Shown here: piece by piece, positions 33,658 through 46,729 of the stretch | Numbering within the stretch: position 1 is the stretch's first letter | Layout of the letters: each line of letters opens with the position of its first letter | NCBI GenBank assembly: GCA_034509925.1 | Contig: CM067527.1 | Location: 13,599,001-13,663,000, forward strand | Length of the DNA: 64,000 nucleotides | Direction: 5' to 3' | Source of the DNA: Hirudinaria manillensis | Taxonomy: Eukaryota; Annelida; Clitellata; Hirudinida; Hirudinidae | Position numbers and translations under genes: made by a program | Notes under the pieces: model-generated | Databases searched by the model: none | What the model was told of the DNA's origin: nothing | What the model saw: only the letters and a program-made list of their open reading frames with translations

Positions 33658-36600
33658 ATGGCATCAAGCAGGAAATCCGCGTTCATGATTGACCAACTCA
33701 TCCGTACTGATGAAGAGCCGAGACGTGGAATCATTTCTACTCCAGCTTTACCAGAGAGTCTCATTCCAAACACCTCGCATGAGATCCTCAACCCTATAAA
33801 ACAAGAAGTGGACATTGAATTATCAGACAGCGTTTTAGAACCCTGCTCTTGCATTCATTCCAAATCTATCCCTAGCCCCGTCAGTCCTTCTTCGAATCAT
33901 GAAGACTTTGACGAAGAATCTGATGAGAGTCACTCTATTGTCGGGGGTAGTTGCATGTCAGAATCAAACAACTTGGCTCCTTTCTATTCCTTCCTTCCAT
34001 CGTCAGACCTGGCCATGTCTGGAATAGAATGCCAGTTGGTGACCAGGGATCTCTGGTGTCGATTCAATAAACTTGGAACGGAAATGATCATCACTAAATC
34101 TGGCAGGTTACTGAAAATGGAGGCTTAACATTTTTTTGTTCTACCGAGCGACAATTGATGTTTAATTATTTGGTTTTTTTTGGTGCTTTTATACAAATAT
34201 TTGATCTTCTGAGATTTAATTATCTATACTTACGTATTTTACGTATTTGGTGTCCACGATCTGTCAAAATAGCGTGAATATCAAATATGTTAATAAAGAC
34301 ATATTTTTTTTGTTATATCACAAAAATATAATAAGATATTTTCACACACACACACAAAAGTTATAAACATTGCAATTCTATTTCAGGCGAATGTTTCCCA
34401 ACATCAAAATCTGTTTCTTAGCTCGTTTACCAATCCATCCCTTCTTCAACTTTCTCGTCGCTATGGATATCGTACCGGTAGACGGTAGGCGGTATAGGTA
34501 TGCCTACCATAGGTCCAGTTGGCAAGTGGCAGGACGGGCAGACACGGCGCCCCCTAGGGGCTTCTATGTTCACCCTGATTCTCCCTTCACAGTTGAACAG
34601 CTCTTCAGACAAACCATAACCTTCGAGAAGCTAAAGTTGACCAATAATGCTGCAGATAAAAATGGACACGTAAGATATACAGAGTTCAATATATGGGTAA
34701 TGTATGGAAGAGATGCCATTTAATATAATTTAGTTCCGTTTGAATTTTAACATAAATTTTACCTTGAAAAACATATTTGAAAAATATAAATATATTTTAT
34801 CAGATGAATATTTTTTATTTAAAAATATTTATACACTACGGGTTTTTATGAGTGAGTTATGTGATGACCAATACTGAGATAATTTCTCTTAGAGTTGCCA
34901 TTTGCCAATTGTTGTCTTTATATATTTATGTTCTAAAATATGTAATACACTTTTCTTTTATTAAATTTCAGATAATATTAAATTCAATGCACAAATACCA
35001 ACCGAGAATTCATCTCTTAAGGGCTCCTGTAAACTATTGTTTACATACAAACAAAGACAACAACGGTTCAAACTTCGATACAAATTTAGATCCTCCTGTA
35101 GACAAACAAGAGTCAATTTGGAAACAAGACAAATGTTTTGTATTTCCTGAGACATCGTTCATTGCTGTTACGGCTTACCAAAACCAGTTGGTAAGTTACT
35201 GTATATAAATGCTCCCATCACCATTATGTTGCAATATAGAATATTATTGGAGATAAATTGTCAATTAAAATTAGAAAATTGGCATTTAAATAACAATTAA
35301 TAATTATAACTCTAAATATAAGGGAAGTAACTTTAAATAATAGACGTTTTTAAGATTGCTTTCTCATTAAATGTTATCTTTAATCCGAAAAAAAAAAATT
35401 TCCAGATAACGAAGTTAAAGATCGATACAAATCCATTTGCAAAGGGCTTCAGAGACTCGACCAGACTTCACGATGCTAGCAAGAGGTTGATTAAAGCAAA
35501 GTTTAATGATAGATGATGATAGCGATTAAGATGAGATCGACAATGAAGATAGTGCTGATGACGGCAAGAATTTAAAAAAAAAATAAACTCCAGAAATATT
35601 GGTATGAACAAAAATAAAGTAATATTTTTATGTCTTAACCTTAACCCCAATCCCTATAATCCGACTCCCCATCCATCCATTCTTCCACCCACCCACCCAA
35701 ATCGCTTGGGTAGTGGATCAGAGGAGTGAATTCAAATAAACAGCGTTGAGTTGGAAATCCCGCTGGAATTTGGAAAGAAATCTGTCGAGCGCCCGGTCAT
35801 GCTCGGATGAACGCGTCTGCAGCCGAATTTCACGCTACTATTCGTAGTTAATTGATTTGTACTTTACGTACAATTGATGTAACATTGATGTGTTCTACTT
35901 CGTTATCATTACATTCATTCCGCTAAACAATAATATTTTTATTATTATATTTAATAAATAAATAATAATAATAATGTAAAATTATATTTGACATTATTAA
36001 AATATAACAATATAATTAGTTATTTTAAATACAATTTTAATAATAATAATAACACTATTATTATGAATTTCAACAGTGTTAGTTCAAGTCCTGAGCATGA
36101 TGTACATTCTCTAAGAGCTCTAGTACATGGAAAAGACCAGATTCCTCTGAACTTTGCCCAAAACTTCTTCATGTTTAGTCAGACATTCTTTGATCAACTG
36201 AAAAGTTCGTTTCAGATTAAATTTCTTTCTAATTATTTAAAAGTTTTCTTCTAGATTTATTTAATTAATTTAATAATTTTATTTATTTAATTTGTCAATG
36301 AACTAATTTAACAAAATTAAGTATTAAACAAGATATATAAATAAATTAAACTCAAGGAGTCAATCTTCCACTATCAGACTGAGCAAGACATTATAAGAAA
36401 TAGGATTGTAGACGAAAATATATAAATATATTTGCTACAACTGGTTAGAAAATTCCGCCCACTAATTGCTAAGTAATTCTATTACTTTATTACATTAAAT
36501 TATATTTGTTATATTATTAATATTATTATTATAAATTTTTTAAATTATGAAATATTTCTACCCAAAGGTGTTCCAAAATTGCCACAGTACCCACGGGAGT

Positions 36601-36733
36601 GGACCCCCCACCATGCCCTATTCCATCACCAATCGCTTCTCGCCCCTCTACTCAATCACCAATATCATTATCACGATCGACAGGGTCATTCAGTTCAGAA
36701 GAGGAAAAGAAAATGCACTTGATAAACCTTTGA
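33658..36733 (+). CDS. TBX20-like: T-box transcription factor, Tbx20-like
   Basis: Exons: 33658-34106, 34387-34669, 34972-35190, 35406-35485, 36077-36204 and probably one from 36568. The T-box runs from CQLVTRDLWCRFNKLGTEM through RRMFPNIKI, AMDIVPVDGRRYRYAYHR, HPDSPFTVEQLFRQ, LNSMHKYQPRIHLL, FPETSFIAVTAYQNQL and ITKLKIDTNPFAKGFRDSTR. These details, especially HRSSW, DSPFTxEQL and KIDTNPFAKGFRDSTRL, point to the Tbx20 group. The N-terminus (about 130 residues) is acidic and Ser-rich. After the T-box, splicing at 35485 to SVSSSPEHD keeps frame; reading through instead would stop at 35516. The last exon frame is uncertain: the Pro/Ser-rich frame ending at 36733 looks better but needs a different phase. 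It would bind T-half sites as a nuclear regulator. Confidence 0.85.
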
Positions 36734-36739
36734 TATCAA

Positions 36740-37767
36740 TATGCCGATGCTTGCAGCAAAATAAAGACATCACCTCGACTACTTTTTCTAAACCCCTGCC
36801 AACGCCGGTTATCAATATACCAAAAGTGTGAATTAAAATATCCACGATAGTGTTATTTATATATTATAATGTAAACTTCGGACCACAAGATGGAGCACTG
36901 GTATCCCAATAATGAATGAGTCATACAACTTCATGCCTGCTCACCCGAACCAGTTCTTTGTAGAATTGCTCCAAAAATCAAACAGAGGTACTAAGATCAC
37001 CAGTCGCCATGTTACAACGATTTACTTATGAAATAGTTAAGAGAGTTGTGGTGCTTCAGTTCCAACAAGCGGCAACCAGGTCGAAGTGTATCGAGTTCGA
37101 AACCTGGCCTGAGCCGTCATCTTCTACTTCCGGAATGGGTTTCCAGTGATATTTTTAAAAGAATATGAATTCATGCTTTTGTTAAAATTGCCTCGCCATC
37201 TGGTTTGCAGCTGTAAAAGCTAATTTTGACAAGTTTAAATTTATTCAACAATATACCAATTGTTGTCATAGTGCTAGGTTAACTCCAGTTCAGAATTAAG
37301 TTAAGCTAATAAACAATTGGTTGCAATGTTGCCACAGTCAAGTCACAAAACAAAACAAATAAAAATGCAAATGTTTCTTACTTGCAATGGACTACTAACT
37401 AAATATAATGTTTGTTTAACCTAAGTATAAGCTCAAGGATTCATTTCTCTCCTTAAATCTTCCAGACAAAGCAAGGCTCAAGTATTTTAGCAAGATTATT
37501 TTAGTCATCCAATCTTAACAGCATCAGGACAGCTCCAGACACCAGTCTGCAGTCCTGTTCAATTCCTATAAATAAAGTTTATCTAATTATAACGTTTATA
37601 TATTTATTATTTTTAATATTTGCTTAAATTAAATAAAATAATAATATTTTTTGAATCAGTTTAAAAACTTAAAAAGGACTCAATTGACTTTTATTAAAGA
37701 AATACAATTCTCAAATATTCAATAAATTCATGCTTATAAATAAATGCTCATTTACAAAGTGAGAACA
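36740..37767. other. intergenic between the T-box gene and receptor C; possible SINE head
   Basis: No gene. At 37040-37145 a GC-richer stretch with GAGTTCGAAACCTGG resembles a pol III B box, with a possible A-box-like sequence about 50 bp upstream, as in tRNA-derived SINEs. No clear tail or target duplication was seen. Confidence 0.3.
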
Positions 37768-40700
37768 TCACCATTGGTCTCTATAAGGCCAATCTTTGAA
37801 CACATCTTCATAATGATTTTCAAAATATTCCTGTAATTAGATTTTAATAATTATTTTTAAGACAATTGATTTTTATTCTTGTTGGGAGAGGAAGAGGTAA
37901 TTGCAGTAAAAATTTATCATTTCCAATAACTTCAATTCATATCTTAACTGCATATTTTATACCATTAAATGGACAAATGTAATTGGTTAAATTGTTATTA
38001 ATGAAAAACAGGTTGTAAGCAAACTAACCAAATCAAGGACACATACGAGACATCTTGTAAGACATTTGGAATTATCAAAGAAAAGGGAATTATGGACTTC
38101 AAAACATTTAACCATAGGAAAATGTTGCTCATAAAGGAATTTAATCTCCTTTTGAAAAGAATTCCAGTTGATGTTGAATTTCAAATCTTCTCCTGATGTT
38201 ATAACAAACAGCAACTTGAAAGTAGTGGATTGAAAGTCTTAATATTGATCATTTTAAATATTATTATAATAACTTTTCATGTAATGACATACTTAATCCA
38301 TGCATATTAAATGTATATATATATATTAATAATATTTTAATAATTTTTAATATTTAAAAATTCCATGATTTACACTGACCTTATTTTTAATAATTGTAAT
38401 AATATGCAACCAACCTATTAATAAATGAATCCCTCCTTCTTTAAGTGCTGATTTAACAGATTTTAAATTTTCATCACGGAGTAGGTATTCTGAAAGACCT
38501 GTAATTAAGTATACCAATTACTTGCATTTTACATAATTTTAATTTTTGTTATTATGAATTTTTATAATAGCTTATATTTAATTTTATTTATTAATTTTAT
38601 TACGAAGTAATTGTCAATTATACATCATTAAAATAAATCATACTCTGGTAACACCTAATTTTAACTGAACATTAATTAACCAGCTAATTAATTTAATATA
38701 AAAGTATTATTTCACCTTTAAGAGATGTTGCTATACGAGTAATGATGACATCAAATGCTTTATGTTGATTCTTTAATAATTCAATGCCTCCATTTAACTT
38801 GTGGACTTTTGGATTATCCAGATAGGAAGCCATTTTAGGGAAATATTCACAATACAGTTTATCCAATTCCTGCATTCCAACAGGAAATTGCACAGGACAT
38901 TAAAATTAGTTAAATTATAATAATATATGAAAAAACAATAACTTGATTGAATAATTAATAAAATAGGCAATAACACATAATTTTAACTGAACATTAATTA
39001 ACCAGTAAACTGGTTAAACAGTTAACTATTAAAAATAGTAAAAAAGTAATACAATAAGTTCATCAAAATATTGCTTTGATAATTAACTTATGACCTTTGT
39101 CCGATTGGTTTTGCCCAAAGTTATGGATTCAACAGTTCCATGTTTCAACAACTCCCTCACAATTCTTCCTTCACATCTTCCAACCACCAAAACCTATGAA
39201 AAGATAAATACTGTCACAAAGGCTGCAATAAAACTTCTGGTTCTGACTTTATTAATTTAATTTTTATTTATAACAAATATTTAAATATATTGTTGGATCC
39301 CTAGATCCAATAAATTGAATAATATTTAAAATTATATTGCCGATTAATTATTTTAATAATTAATTAAATTTAGTGGCAATATAATTTGAGAATTAAATTG
39401 GTGCTATTCAGACTCTTTGGTTATGTACCTTTGACAAATGGATTTATATCGGAAAGTAGAGCGAGAGTAATAGAAACAGCAGATTTCAAGACTTAATCAA
39501 TTAAGCATTTTACATCTTCCAAGCCATCTGACAACTTTCAATAAACCTGCCCTTCTATAATTAGTTTGAGGACCCCGGGTTATTACATTGGTGTCAGGAG
39601 TGGGATTTAGAGTTAAAGGGTATCCAAAAGTAACTAAAGTAGAAGCTTGTTTAGTTGAAAAGTGAACGATGCCGAAGTACTTGGATGAATTGTACGTGCC
39701 TCGATTGAGACAAGAATTGAGAGAGCGTGGCCTGGATTGGAAAGGCACGAAAGCTGAGATACGAGAGCGACTTGGGACATGGCTGACAGAGAATGGTCAT
39801 GACCCAGAGGAATACGAATTCGAGAATCCATCCCATAAAAAGATGGATGAATTTCTTGATTTTATGAAAAAGTCCGTAGATGAGATGAGGGAATGTATTA
39901 GGAGTATTAGGGGTGATTTGAAAAACAGAGGGCTTCCATGCCAGGATGTCTCGTTGGCTTCGGGTGAAGACTCTGCCGAGAAGAGTCCCGTTGGTTCTTT
40001 TGAGGAGAGCAAAGTGGTGCTTCCATCTTGCGAAGAACAAGGAGAGGAACTCTGCAAAAAGGTTACCAACGAGGAACAAATCATGTCCGTTGTTCCAGGT
40101 ACCGTTTCTGGCAGCGTTGGGATGGAGTCATTAGAGGGCACATCCAACCACAGTGCGTGTGTGTCTCCAGAAGCTCTGTGCGTGATGGCAGACTTAGGGA
40201 ACTCGACGTTGGAGCCCATAGAGTTACCAGATCAGGTCGAGTCGTCAGCAGGGCCCAGAGAGCTCACGGAGGTTTTAGTGGAGCAAGTGGGGCTTTCGGA
40301 GGAGCCTGTGGGATTGCCGGTGGATCATGTGGAGTTGTTGGTGCAGCTCGAGGAGTTACTGATGAGTCACGTGGAGTTGCCGGTGGAGCACACGGATTTG
40401 ATGGTGGAACAAGTAGAGTCTACAGAACAGCCCATGGATTTACCAGCGGATGTTTCGGCTCCATTGGAAATAACAGAAGGGAGTGCTCGGGATTTCAGGA
40501 GAATGCCTAGCATGGAAAGTGGAGCAGGTGATCCTGAGGAGAGTCTGGGATCTGGCGACATCGTGGAGCAAGAGAGTGTGCATAGAAATGGCGATGTTCC
40601 GCGGCTGAAACTTGCGGGACGCAGAAGTAAAAGGGAGGAGACAGAAATCCCAGAAGATGGCAAAGCAAATGGATCTGGGATTTGCAGCCATGAGATTGTT

Positions 40701-43700
40701 GGAAGATCGGATCCTATTCCGAGAGTAAAAATGAAAATGGGAATAGATGTCTGTTCGGGACGAACAGATTTAAGGAGGGGGCAGTGTTGGATCCCTAGAT
40801 CCAATAAATTGAATAATATTTAAAATTATATTGCCGATTAATTATTTTAATAATTAATTAAATTTAGTGGCAATATAATTTGAGAATTAAATTGGTGCTA
40901 TTCAGACTCTTTGGTTATGTACCTTTGACAAATGGATTTATATCGGAAAGTAGAGCGAGAGTAATAGAAACAGCAGATTTCAAGACTTAATCAATTAAGC
41001 ATTTTACATCTTCCAAGCCATCTGACAACTTTCAATAAACCTGCCCTTCTATAATTAGTTTGAGGACCCCGGGTTATTACAATATTAATATCTTATTATG
41101 AGAATAAGTAATATTATCTCAACAGAAACACTGATAATGGAATCTTTGAATGAAATCTTTGAAAAGTTCAAAAACTTTATTATTTCTAAAGTTATAACTC
41201 AACAACTAAAATTATTAAAATAAATAATTGATGGTATTTTTTTTGGTTTAAGACTAAATTATATTTCCTTAATAGCTTTACTTGGTGGATTATAAGAAGT
41301 TTAAAACTATTATTTATTTATTAAATTTGTTTAATTAAAACTAATATTTACTTTCTTGGGATTTTGATGACAATGAAGCAGATTATTAATTATTCCCTCG
41401 AAATGAGAAGTCTTTTCATGACTGGTATCCCACAAGATGTCATCTATCATCAACACTCTATCACAAAAAGGGTTCATTCTAAAATGTAACAAAAAGCTTT
41501 CTGAAAATTTATTTAACTTTGGGATGGACTGGCATTAAGATATTCAGTTAATAAACATTAAGTAATATTAATTAAGTAATAAATTAAGTAAAAGGGACTG
41601 TGATGAGCATTCACAAAATATAAAACTGCTTTTGTTAAAATTAATAATAAGTAAATGCACTATTTTTTCATTTCTGTATGCGTGAACTTAACAGAACAAA
41701 CTATATTTGTTTACAAATTTGATCTAAAAGTGAAATACATTCTTTTAAAATAATGACATTTTCCAATTTCCCACAACAAGATTCAAATCACTTACATTTT
41801 ATAAATCATGATAATGCCATCTTCAGAAGGATTTGATTCAAGGATTTGTTTCTCTTCAAATGTAAAGGATGGCTTTCCAAAAGACTCAAGAGATTCTGTT
41901 TGCAAGTGATATCACATCAAATATGATTTTATCATTTTAAAATTTATAAATCAAATCAATTGGTAAATCATTTCATTGCATTCATAATTGCTAGGCTTTA
42001 ACTTTTCTCAAACCACATTTAAAATTTTGATCTTTGTTAGCCCTTTTAAACACTAATTTTAAAGTTAAAAGAATACCATTGATTTCTTAAATTGTTTTTA
42101 TTTGAAATGTATTTAAAATATTAAGCCATTTATTGCCAGGGTTTTATTTCTTTCAAGCTTTGTTTAAGAAGAACCTTAATAAATATTATTTTGTGAGTTA
42201 ATTGAATCTCAATCTCATGTAATATTTATTTATAATTCAATTCTAATATCTGAAAATGCTCGCAAAATTGGAACTGCAGGAACAGATATAAAATGCCATA
42301 TAAAAAAGGGCTATGTTTTATTCTATAAACTCAAATTAAAGGTAACATCATCAAACCTCATCAAAATTTAGTAAATACAAAATATTGGTTAGCTCAAGTT
42401 TAATATTAGTGACAAATTTAATATTGTCCATTAGTGATAATAGTTAATGATCAGAATTATTTTATTTATATTTTATTTATATTTTAACATGGAAAATCAT
42501 CATGTTGATCGAGTATCTTCTAAACTTTGTCCAAAATACTTCAAATTTTGCAAAAAGGAACAAATTTAAAACTAGTGCAATATGGTTGGATTGAGAAGAA
42601 GAATGTTTGGACCACACTTAAAAACATATTTTTAAGCTACAAGTGGTATGAAAAATAAATTGAATGCTACCATGAATTATTAATTAAGAAGTAGGTGTAT
42701 TTAAATTTATATTTAATAAAATTTAAATTTATATTCCAAAAATATTCTGCCATTTGTCAATAAGATTCCATTACCTTCAATTTCAACTTTTTGAGGTGCA
42801 AAACGACTTCTAACAAGTGAAGTAGTTCTAGAATCCAAAAGAGGAGAAGTGTTTTGATTGTCTGCTTGAATGTCTTCATTTCTGTCACAAATTAATTAAA
42901 ATTATATTCATAATTAATTGAACATATGAAGGTTAAAAATTACAACCTGAGCATTCTCATATTTATGTCAACATCATCATCATCTTGAACAATGAAAATA
43001 ATAAAAAAATTATTAAATTAATTGATATGAAAAATGTGCATATCAAAAATAAAGTATTATTAATTTTTCAATTACCTGCCACTTCTTGCAACTTTTATTT
43101 GCACGAAATAAAATAAAAATAAATGATTTGATAAAATAATAAATTAAGCTAACCATATTTTTTTGAACGTACTCTTGCTTGTTTCAAATGTCTTTAAGAA
43201 AATATTATGCAATATTTAAAAATAAAACATTATTTATGATCAATGAATCACAACTCTAACCTCTTCCAAAGAAAGAAATATAAAACTCTAAAATAAGGAA
43301 CTAAGAGAATGAATATTATCACAGTTAAAGCTGTTATCACTCCTGAAAGAAATAAGAGAATTAAAATAAAAAATATAAATTAAAATGTGATCAAAATTAA
43401 ATGAGAATATGCAAATTTACTATTAAGATACTGACCATTTTTAATGCCAAATTGATGTGATTCAGGAATGTTTAGAACTTCAAACTCCATTGCTTTGATG
43501 GTGCATTCTTTATGTTTTCCAAGGTGACATTTAGCAATACAGGTGTAATTACCAGGTGAATTCATATTTTCAACAGGTAAGATTGCATAAGGATTTTGAA
43601 CCATGGCACCTCCAATTTCATGAACCCAATAATACGAGCAGTGGACATTTTCACTTTTGTTGGCAGAACATTTTATGTTGTGGAGGTCATTCAAATATAT

Positions 43701-45895
43701 GGGTGGAGATCTTTCTATGGTGTCTTTGATATCTTTAAAAAGACCAAATGTATGTAATATTTTAAAACAATAAATAAAGAATGCCTCACATTGAATTCGG
43801 AATTCTTGCAACTGACATGGTTTGACCAAAGTATCATCCAAAAAACATTGAAATATTGAGTTTTGCATCTCATAAGCAACAGATAAGTTGGTTTGAATTG
43901 AAATCTTTTTTGTTTCATCTTTCACTTCATGGTTTATTAGTGATGAATTTAATTTCTTTTCCAATGAATTAAATTTATAATTTTCAATCCATCTGAGATG
44001 AAGAAGGTTATAATTGATGTTGCCAAAGTAATTGAAAGAACATTTCAGATTTAAAACATCTGCTTCTATTCCATAGCAATCATTTTCTCCAATCAATGTC
44101 AGGTCTTTATTCATATTTTCATTGCATTTCAATTCTGTTTAAAAATGTTGGATTTAAGTGATTATTACAACTTTTCAAGAAATTATTGACTTATTTGAAA
44201 ATAAATGTGGTTAAAAGTTTAAAATATAAACTCCATTAATGTCTGGAAAATGTTAATATTTATCCTGAAAATTTTAAAATAACCTCAAAGAAAGTGTAAA
44301 TCTTATTTACCTCCAACAACAAGTTGTATTTCAATGAAATATGTCATTTCATATAATCCATATTTCTTTTCAAACTCTTGTGATTCTCCAACCATGCAAA
44401 TATATTTTCCTGCACTTTCCTTGTTTGCTTCAAGTATTTTGAGATTACAAGATGATTCATGAGATTTACAAAGACCTTCATAATTGTGGTGAGTTGATTT
44501 GTTCCCATCCATGGAATACAACTTATAAGTCTCAACACCCTTTGTTGAAACATGGCTCCATCTTGCTCGTGTTAAATTTTTCACATTGTGTTCACATTGA
44601 AGAATAATTGAATCACCAACATTAACCACCATCGTTTTATGTATTGGTCCTGTTAACAAGAATCAGCTAAAAGTTATTAATGAATAAACAATTATTATGG
44701 GATTATGTACTGTTTATATAAAAACTAAGGTCTAAACTGAAAATCATGAAAGTTATTAAAGACTCTGAATATAAAGACTGCCTTTACAAAACATAAACAT
44801 TTATTTCAATTAAATTGTATTTGAAATCCATGTTGCATTTTATTGCAATATTGAATCCATATTTCCTTGTAAATATTACCTTTTACCACCAATTCTGTAA
44901 TTTCAATGATTCTCTCCAACAAATTAGAATCAATGCTTGCTTCACCTTCCATTCCAACATAACAAATATATTTTCCAGAATCTTCCTTTCTCGCTTTAAT
45001 CAACTTGAGTATGCATGTTCTTATCAATGTTTGCTGAGGTTCACATGAAATCCCAAAACCAATTTTTAAGATTTCATTATATTGGCTGTCATAGATTAAT
45101 TCACTTTTATTGTCAGTTGCTGATATGTATTCCCATCTGATTCTTGTTACATTTTCAAGTTTATGATTGCAATGCATTTTAAATGAACCGTTTTCTCTTG
45201 CCACACCTCTGTTCTCCCTCAATCCTAAAAATGAATATTTTGAAATTTATTAAACAAAAAAATCAGTTTATTTATTAATTTGTTATATTTGAAATTATTT
45301 TTTTAAGAGGTTATTAAGGTATCAAAACAACTGGAAGAACAAATAGCAAATTGAACATGTACAATATTAAACAGAACAATTATGTACGTAACACAATGAA
45401 ACAAATGAACTTAAAAAACAAAAAAATAAACTCATAGATTCAGTCTTAAGGAAGCGCAAGAAACATTTCTGTTTGACAGGATGTAGGCTGGGTGTTGAAC
45501 ACGACACTTAAGGACTGCTGCATTTTTATTGTACCATGAAGGCAACTACTACTACAACTTTTTAAGCCTTTTTGCTCAGAAACTAATTGCAATTAAAATT
45601 TGGCTCTTCATAAAATTTAATTGAATATTCCTGCTTTAGTGATTAAGAATAAACTGGAAAGTCAAACAGGATAAAACCATGTTGAAAAGTAACCATGTTT
45701 TGATCTGTTTGAATTGGTTAGGAACAATATTTGGCATCAACAATATTTCACTTAAAATAACTTAAAAATAATATAAATTCGAATAAATGTCACAAAACCT
45801 TCAACTGTTATGGCTATGCAGAAGAACATCTTGATAAAGATGATTAACTTTAGATTAAATTGTAACGACAGGGTAATCATTTCTTCCCTCACCAT
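37768..45895 (-). CDS. receptor gene C: four Ig domains, transmembrane helix, spermidine-synthase-like cytoplasmic domain
   Basis: Exons (minus): signal 45799-45895 (ATG at 45895 or 45880; core LKLIIFIKMFFCIAITVEG), Ig1 44880-45224, Ig2 44311-44649, Ig3 43790-44134, Ig4 43436-43732, TM 43261-43342 (ITALTVIIFILLVPYF), linker 42775-42881, then 41796-41895, 41352-41478, 39095-39193, 38716-38869, 38415-38498, 38029-38192, 37768-37830. Ig domains keep Cys, Trp and YxC features. The cytoplasmic domain has HQNPKK, LVVGRCEGRIVRELLKHG, YCEYFPKMASYLDNPKVHK, FDVIITRIATS in place of the catalytic Asp loop, and GGIHLLIGE. The SAP-domain LTR element sits in the intron between 39193 and 41352. Small linker exons near 43160-43200 are not resolved. 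Ig1 and Ig2 are very close to gene D, the cytoplasmic part less so. Confidence 0.85.
39291..39587 (+). repeat. 5' LTR of the SAP element
   Basis: 297 bp, TGTTGGATCC to CCCCGGGTTATTACA. Confidence 0.9.
39669..40823 (+). CDS. SAP-domain protein of the non-autonomous LTR element
   Basis: 384 residues from the ATG at 39669. Residues 3-40 form a SAP motif (LDELYVPRLRQELRERGLDW), followed by HDPEEYEFENPSHKK, very like the start of the Ty3 gag. A helical segment MDEFLDFMKKSVDEMREC follows. The middle, about residues 175-265, is made of degenerate repeats of the type VELPVEH / VGLPVDH / VEQVES; the end is basic (KLAGRRSKREE). The frame runs out through the purine tract into the 3' LTR. There is no zinc knuckle, protease or polymerase. 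Sharing the SAP segment with gag suggests it joins the helper's particle or binds DNA, which is inference. Codon use is richer in GC than its surroundings. Confidence 0.8.
   Translation: MPKYLDELYVPRLRQELRERGLDWKGTKAEIRERLGTWLTENGHDPEEYEFENPSHKKMDEFLDFMKKSVDEMRECIRSIRGDLKNRGLPCQDVSLASGEDSAEKSPVGSFEESKVVLPSCEEQGEELCKKVTNEEQIMSVVPGTVSGSVGMESLEGTSNHSACVSPEALCVMADLGNSTLEPIELPDQVESSAGPRELTEVLVEQVGLSEEPVGLPVDHVELLVQLEELLMSHVELPVEHTDLMVEQVESTEQPMDLPADVSAPLEITEGSARDFRRMPSMESGAGDPEESLGSGDIVEQESVHRNGDVPRLKLAGRRSKREETEIPEDGKANGSGICSHEIVGRSDPIPRVKMKMGIDVCSGRTDLRRGQCWIPRSNKLNNI
40785..41081 (+). repeat. 3' LTR of the SAP element
   Basis: 297 bp, identical by eye to 39291-39587. Confidence 0.9.
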
Positions 45896-46729
45896 ATTTG
45901 ATAATTGCTGAACATTCAACTCGGTTATGCAGTAATAAAACAAAAATCCACTGAAAGTCAACTTCTGCAAATCAAAATTCGTCAAAGTTGGTGTCGGATC
46001 TCCATGAGTTTGAGATCAGCTGGAAACAATGGAATATCAAATGTTCTTGTATCGTTTGATATATTTTCATAATTCAATTAAAAAAAGCATCAAAAAGCCT
46101 CACAAATCAGGATTAAAAAAAAAACAAATGAACAGAACTATTACCGTCCACTTTTCACATCTCAAGGTAGCGACACTTGATTCGCTTGATTGACTTTTAA
46201 ACCACAATAATACCTTGCTTCCACCTGAGCGTAAAAATCCCGCCAGCGTTATTTTTATAACAAGGAAAAGACAACAAAATAAAATTCTCAAAAAAGAGGC
46301 TCCACAGTTGACCTAAAATATTCATAAATTTAATTTTTGTAGTTGGGCTAAAATATTTATAATACCATTTTTTTTTGTGGAATTGAAGGCACAAATAATT
46401 TCGGATCAGCAATTACTAATTGCGCCATTGTGTAACTGGTTAGGTTACTTAGGGAAAAACCGAGCTGCGACACTTTCCTCTATTAGCGATGACATGACGT
46501 TGACTGGATTTAAGTTCCAGTTTATTAAATATTTACTTGAATTTTTAAAGAAATAATTTAAACTGCGATCCTTCGCGTTTTCCCTTTATCAGGAACCCCA
46601 TTGATGTTTTTTTAATTCTTAACGCATGCATAAGAATTTTAAAAAAATGGAGCTCATTAAATTTACTTGAATTATTTCTTATATCTGACATAAAATTCCG
46701 ATATCCATGGATATACTATGTCAACATTT
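45896..46729. other. upstream region of receptor gene C
   Basis: No exon or repeat recognised; short open frames look like chance. It probably contains the gene C promoter. Confidence 0.4.

Larger units (their letters stand above)
39291..41081 (+). mobile_element. complete non-autonomous LTR element with SAP-domain ORF
   Basis: 297-bp LTRs (39291-39587 and 40785-41081) that look identical, flanked by ATAT (39287-39290 and 41082-41085). The primer-binding site at 39589-39604 and a purine tract with the preceding TTCGGGACGAACAGATTTAA are shared with the intact Ty3 element, whereas the LTR and most of the interior differ. No protease, polymerase or integrase is encoded, so it should depend on an autonomous relative. 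Confidence 0.93.

Noticed and set aside
37040-37145. Possible tRNA gene or tRNA-derived SINE
   Set aside because: A B-box-like GTTCGAAACC is present, but no cloverleaf, acceptor stem or SINE tail could be drawn, so no RNA gene is called.
39797-40804. Open frames opposite the SAP-domain ORF
   Set aside because: They are antisense shadows of a GC-richer coding region; none has a recognisable domain.
43380-44132. Single long open frame joining Ig3 and Ig4 in gene C
   Set aside because: The 57-base stretch between 43790 and 43732 is an intron that happens to be open; A and D have the same GTGAGG donor and AAG/ATATC acceptor with much longer introns.
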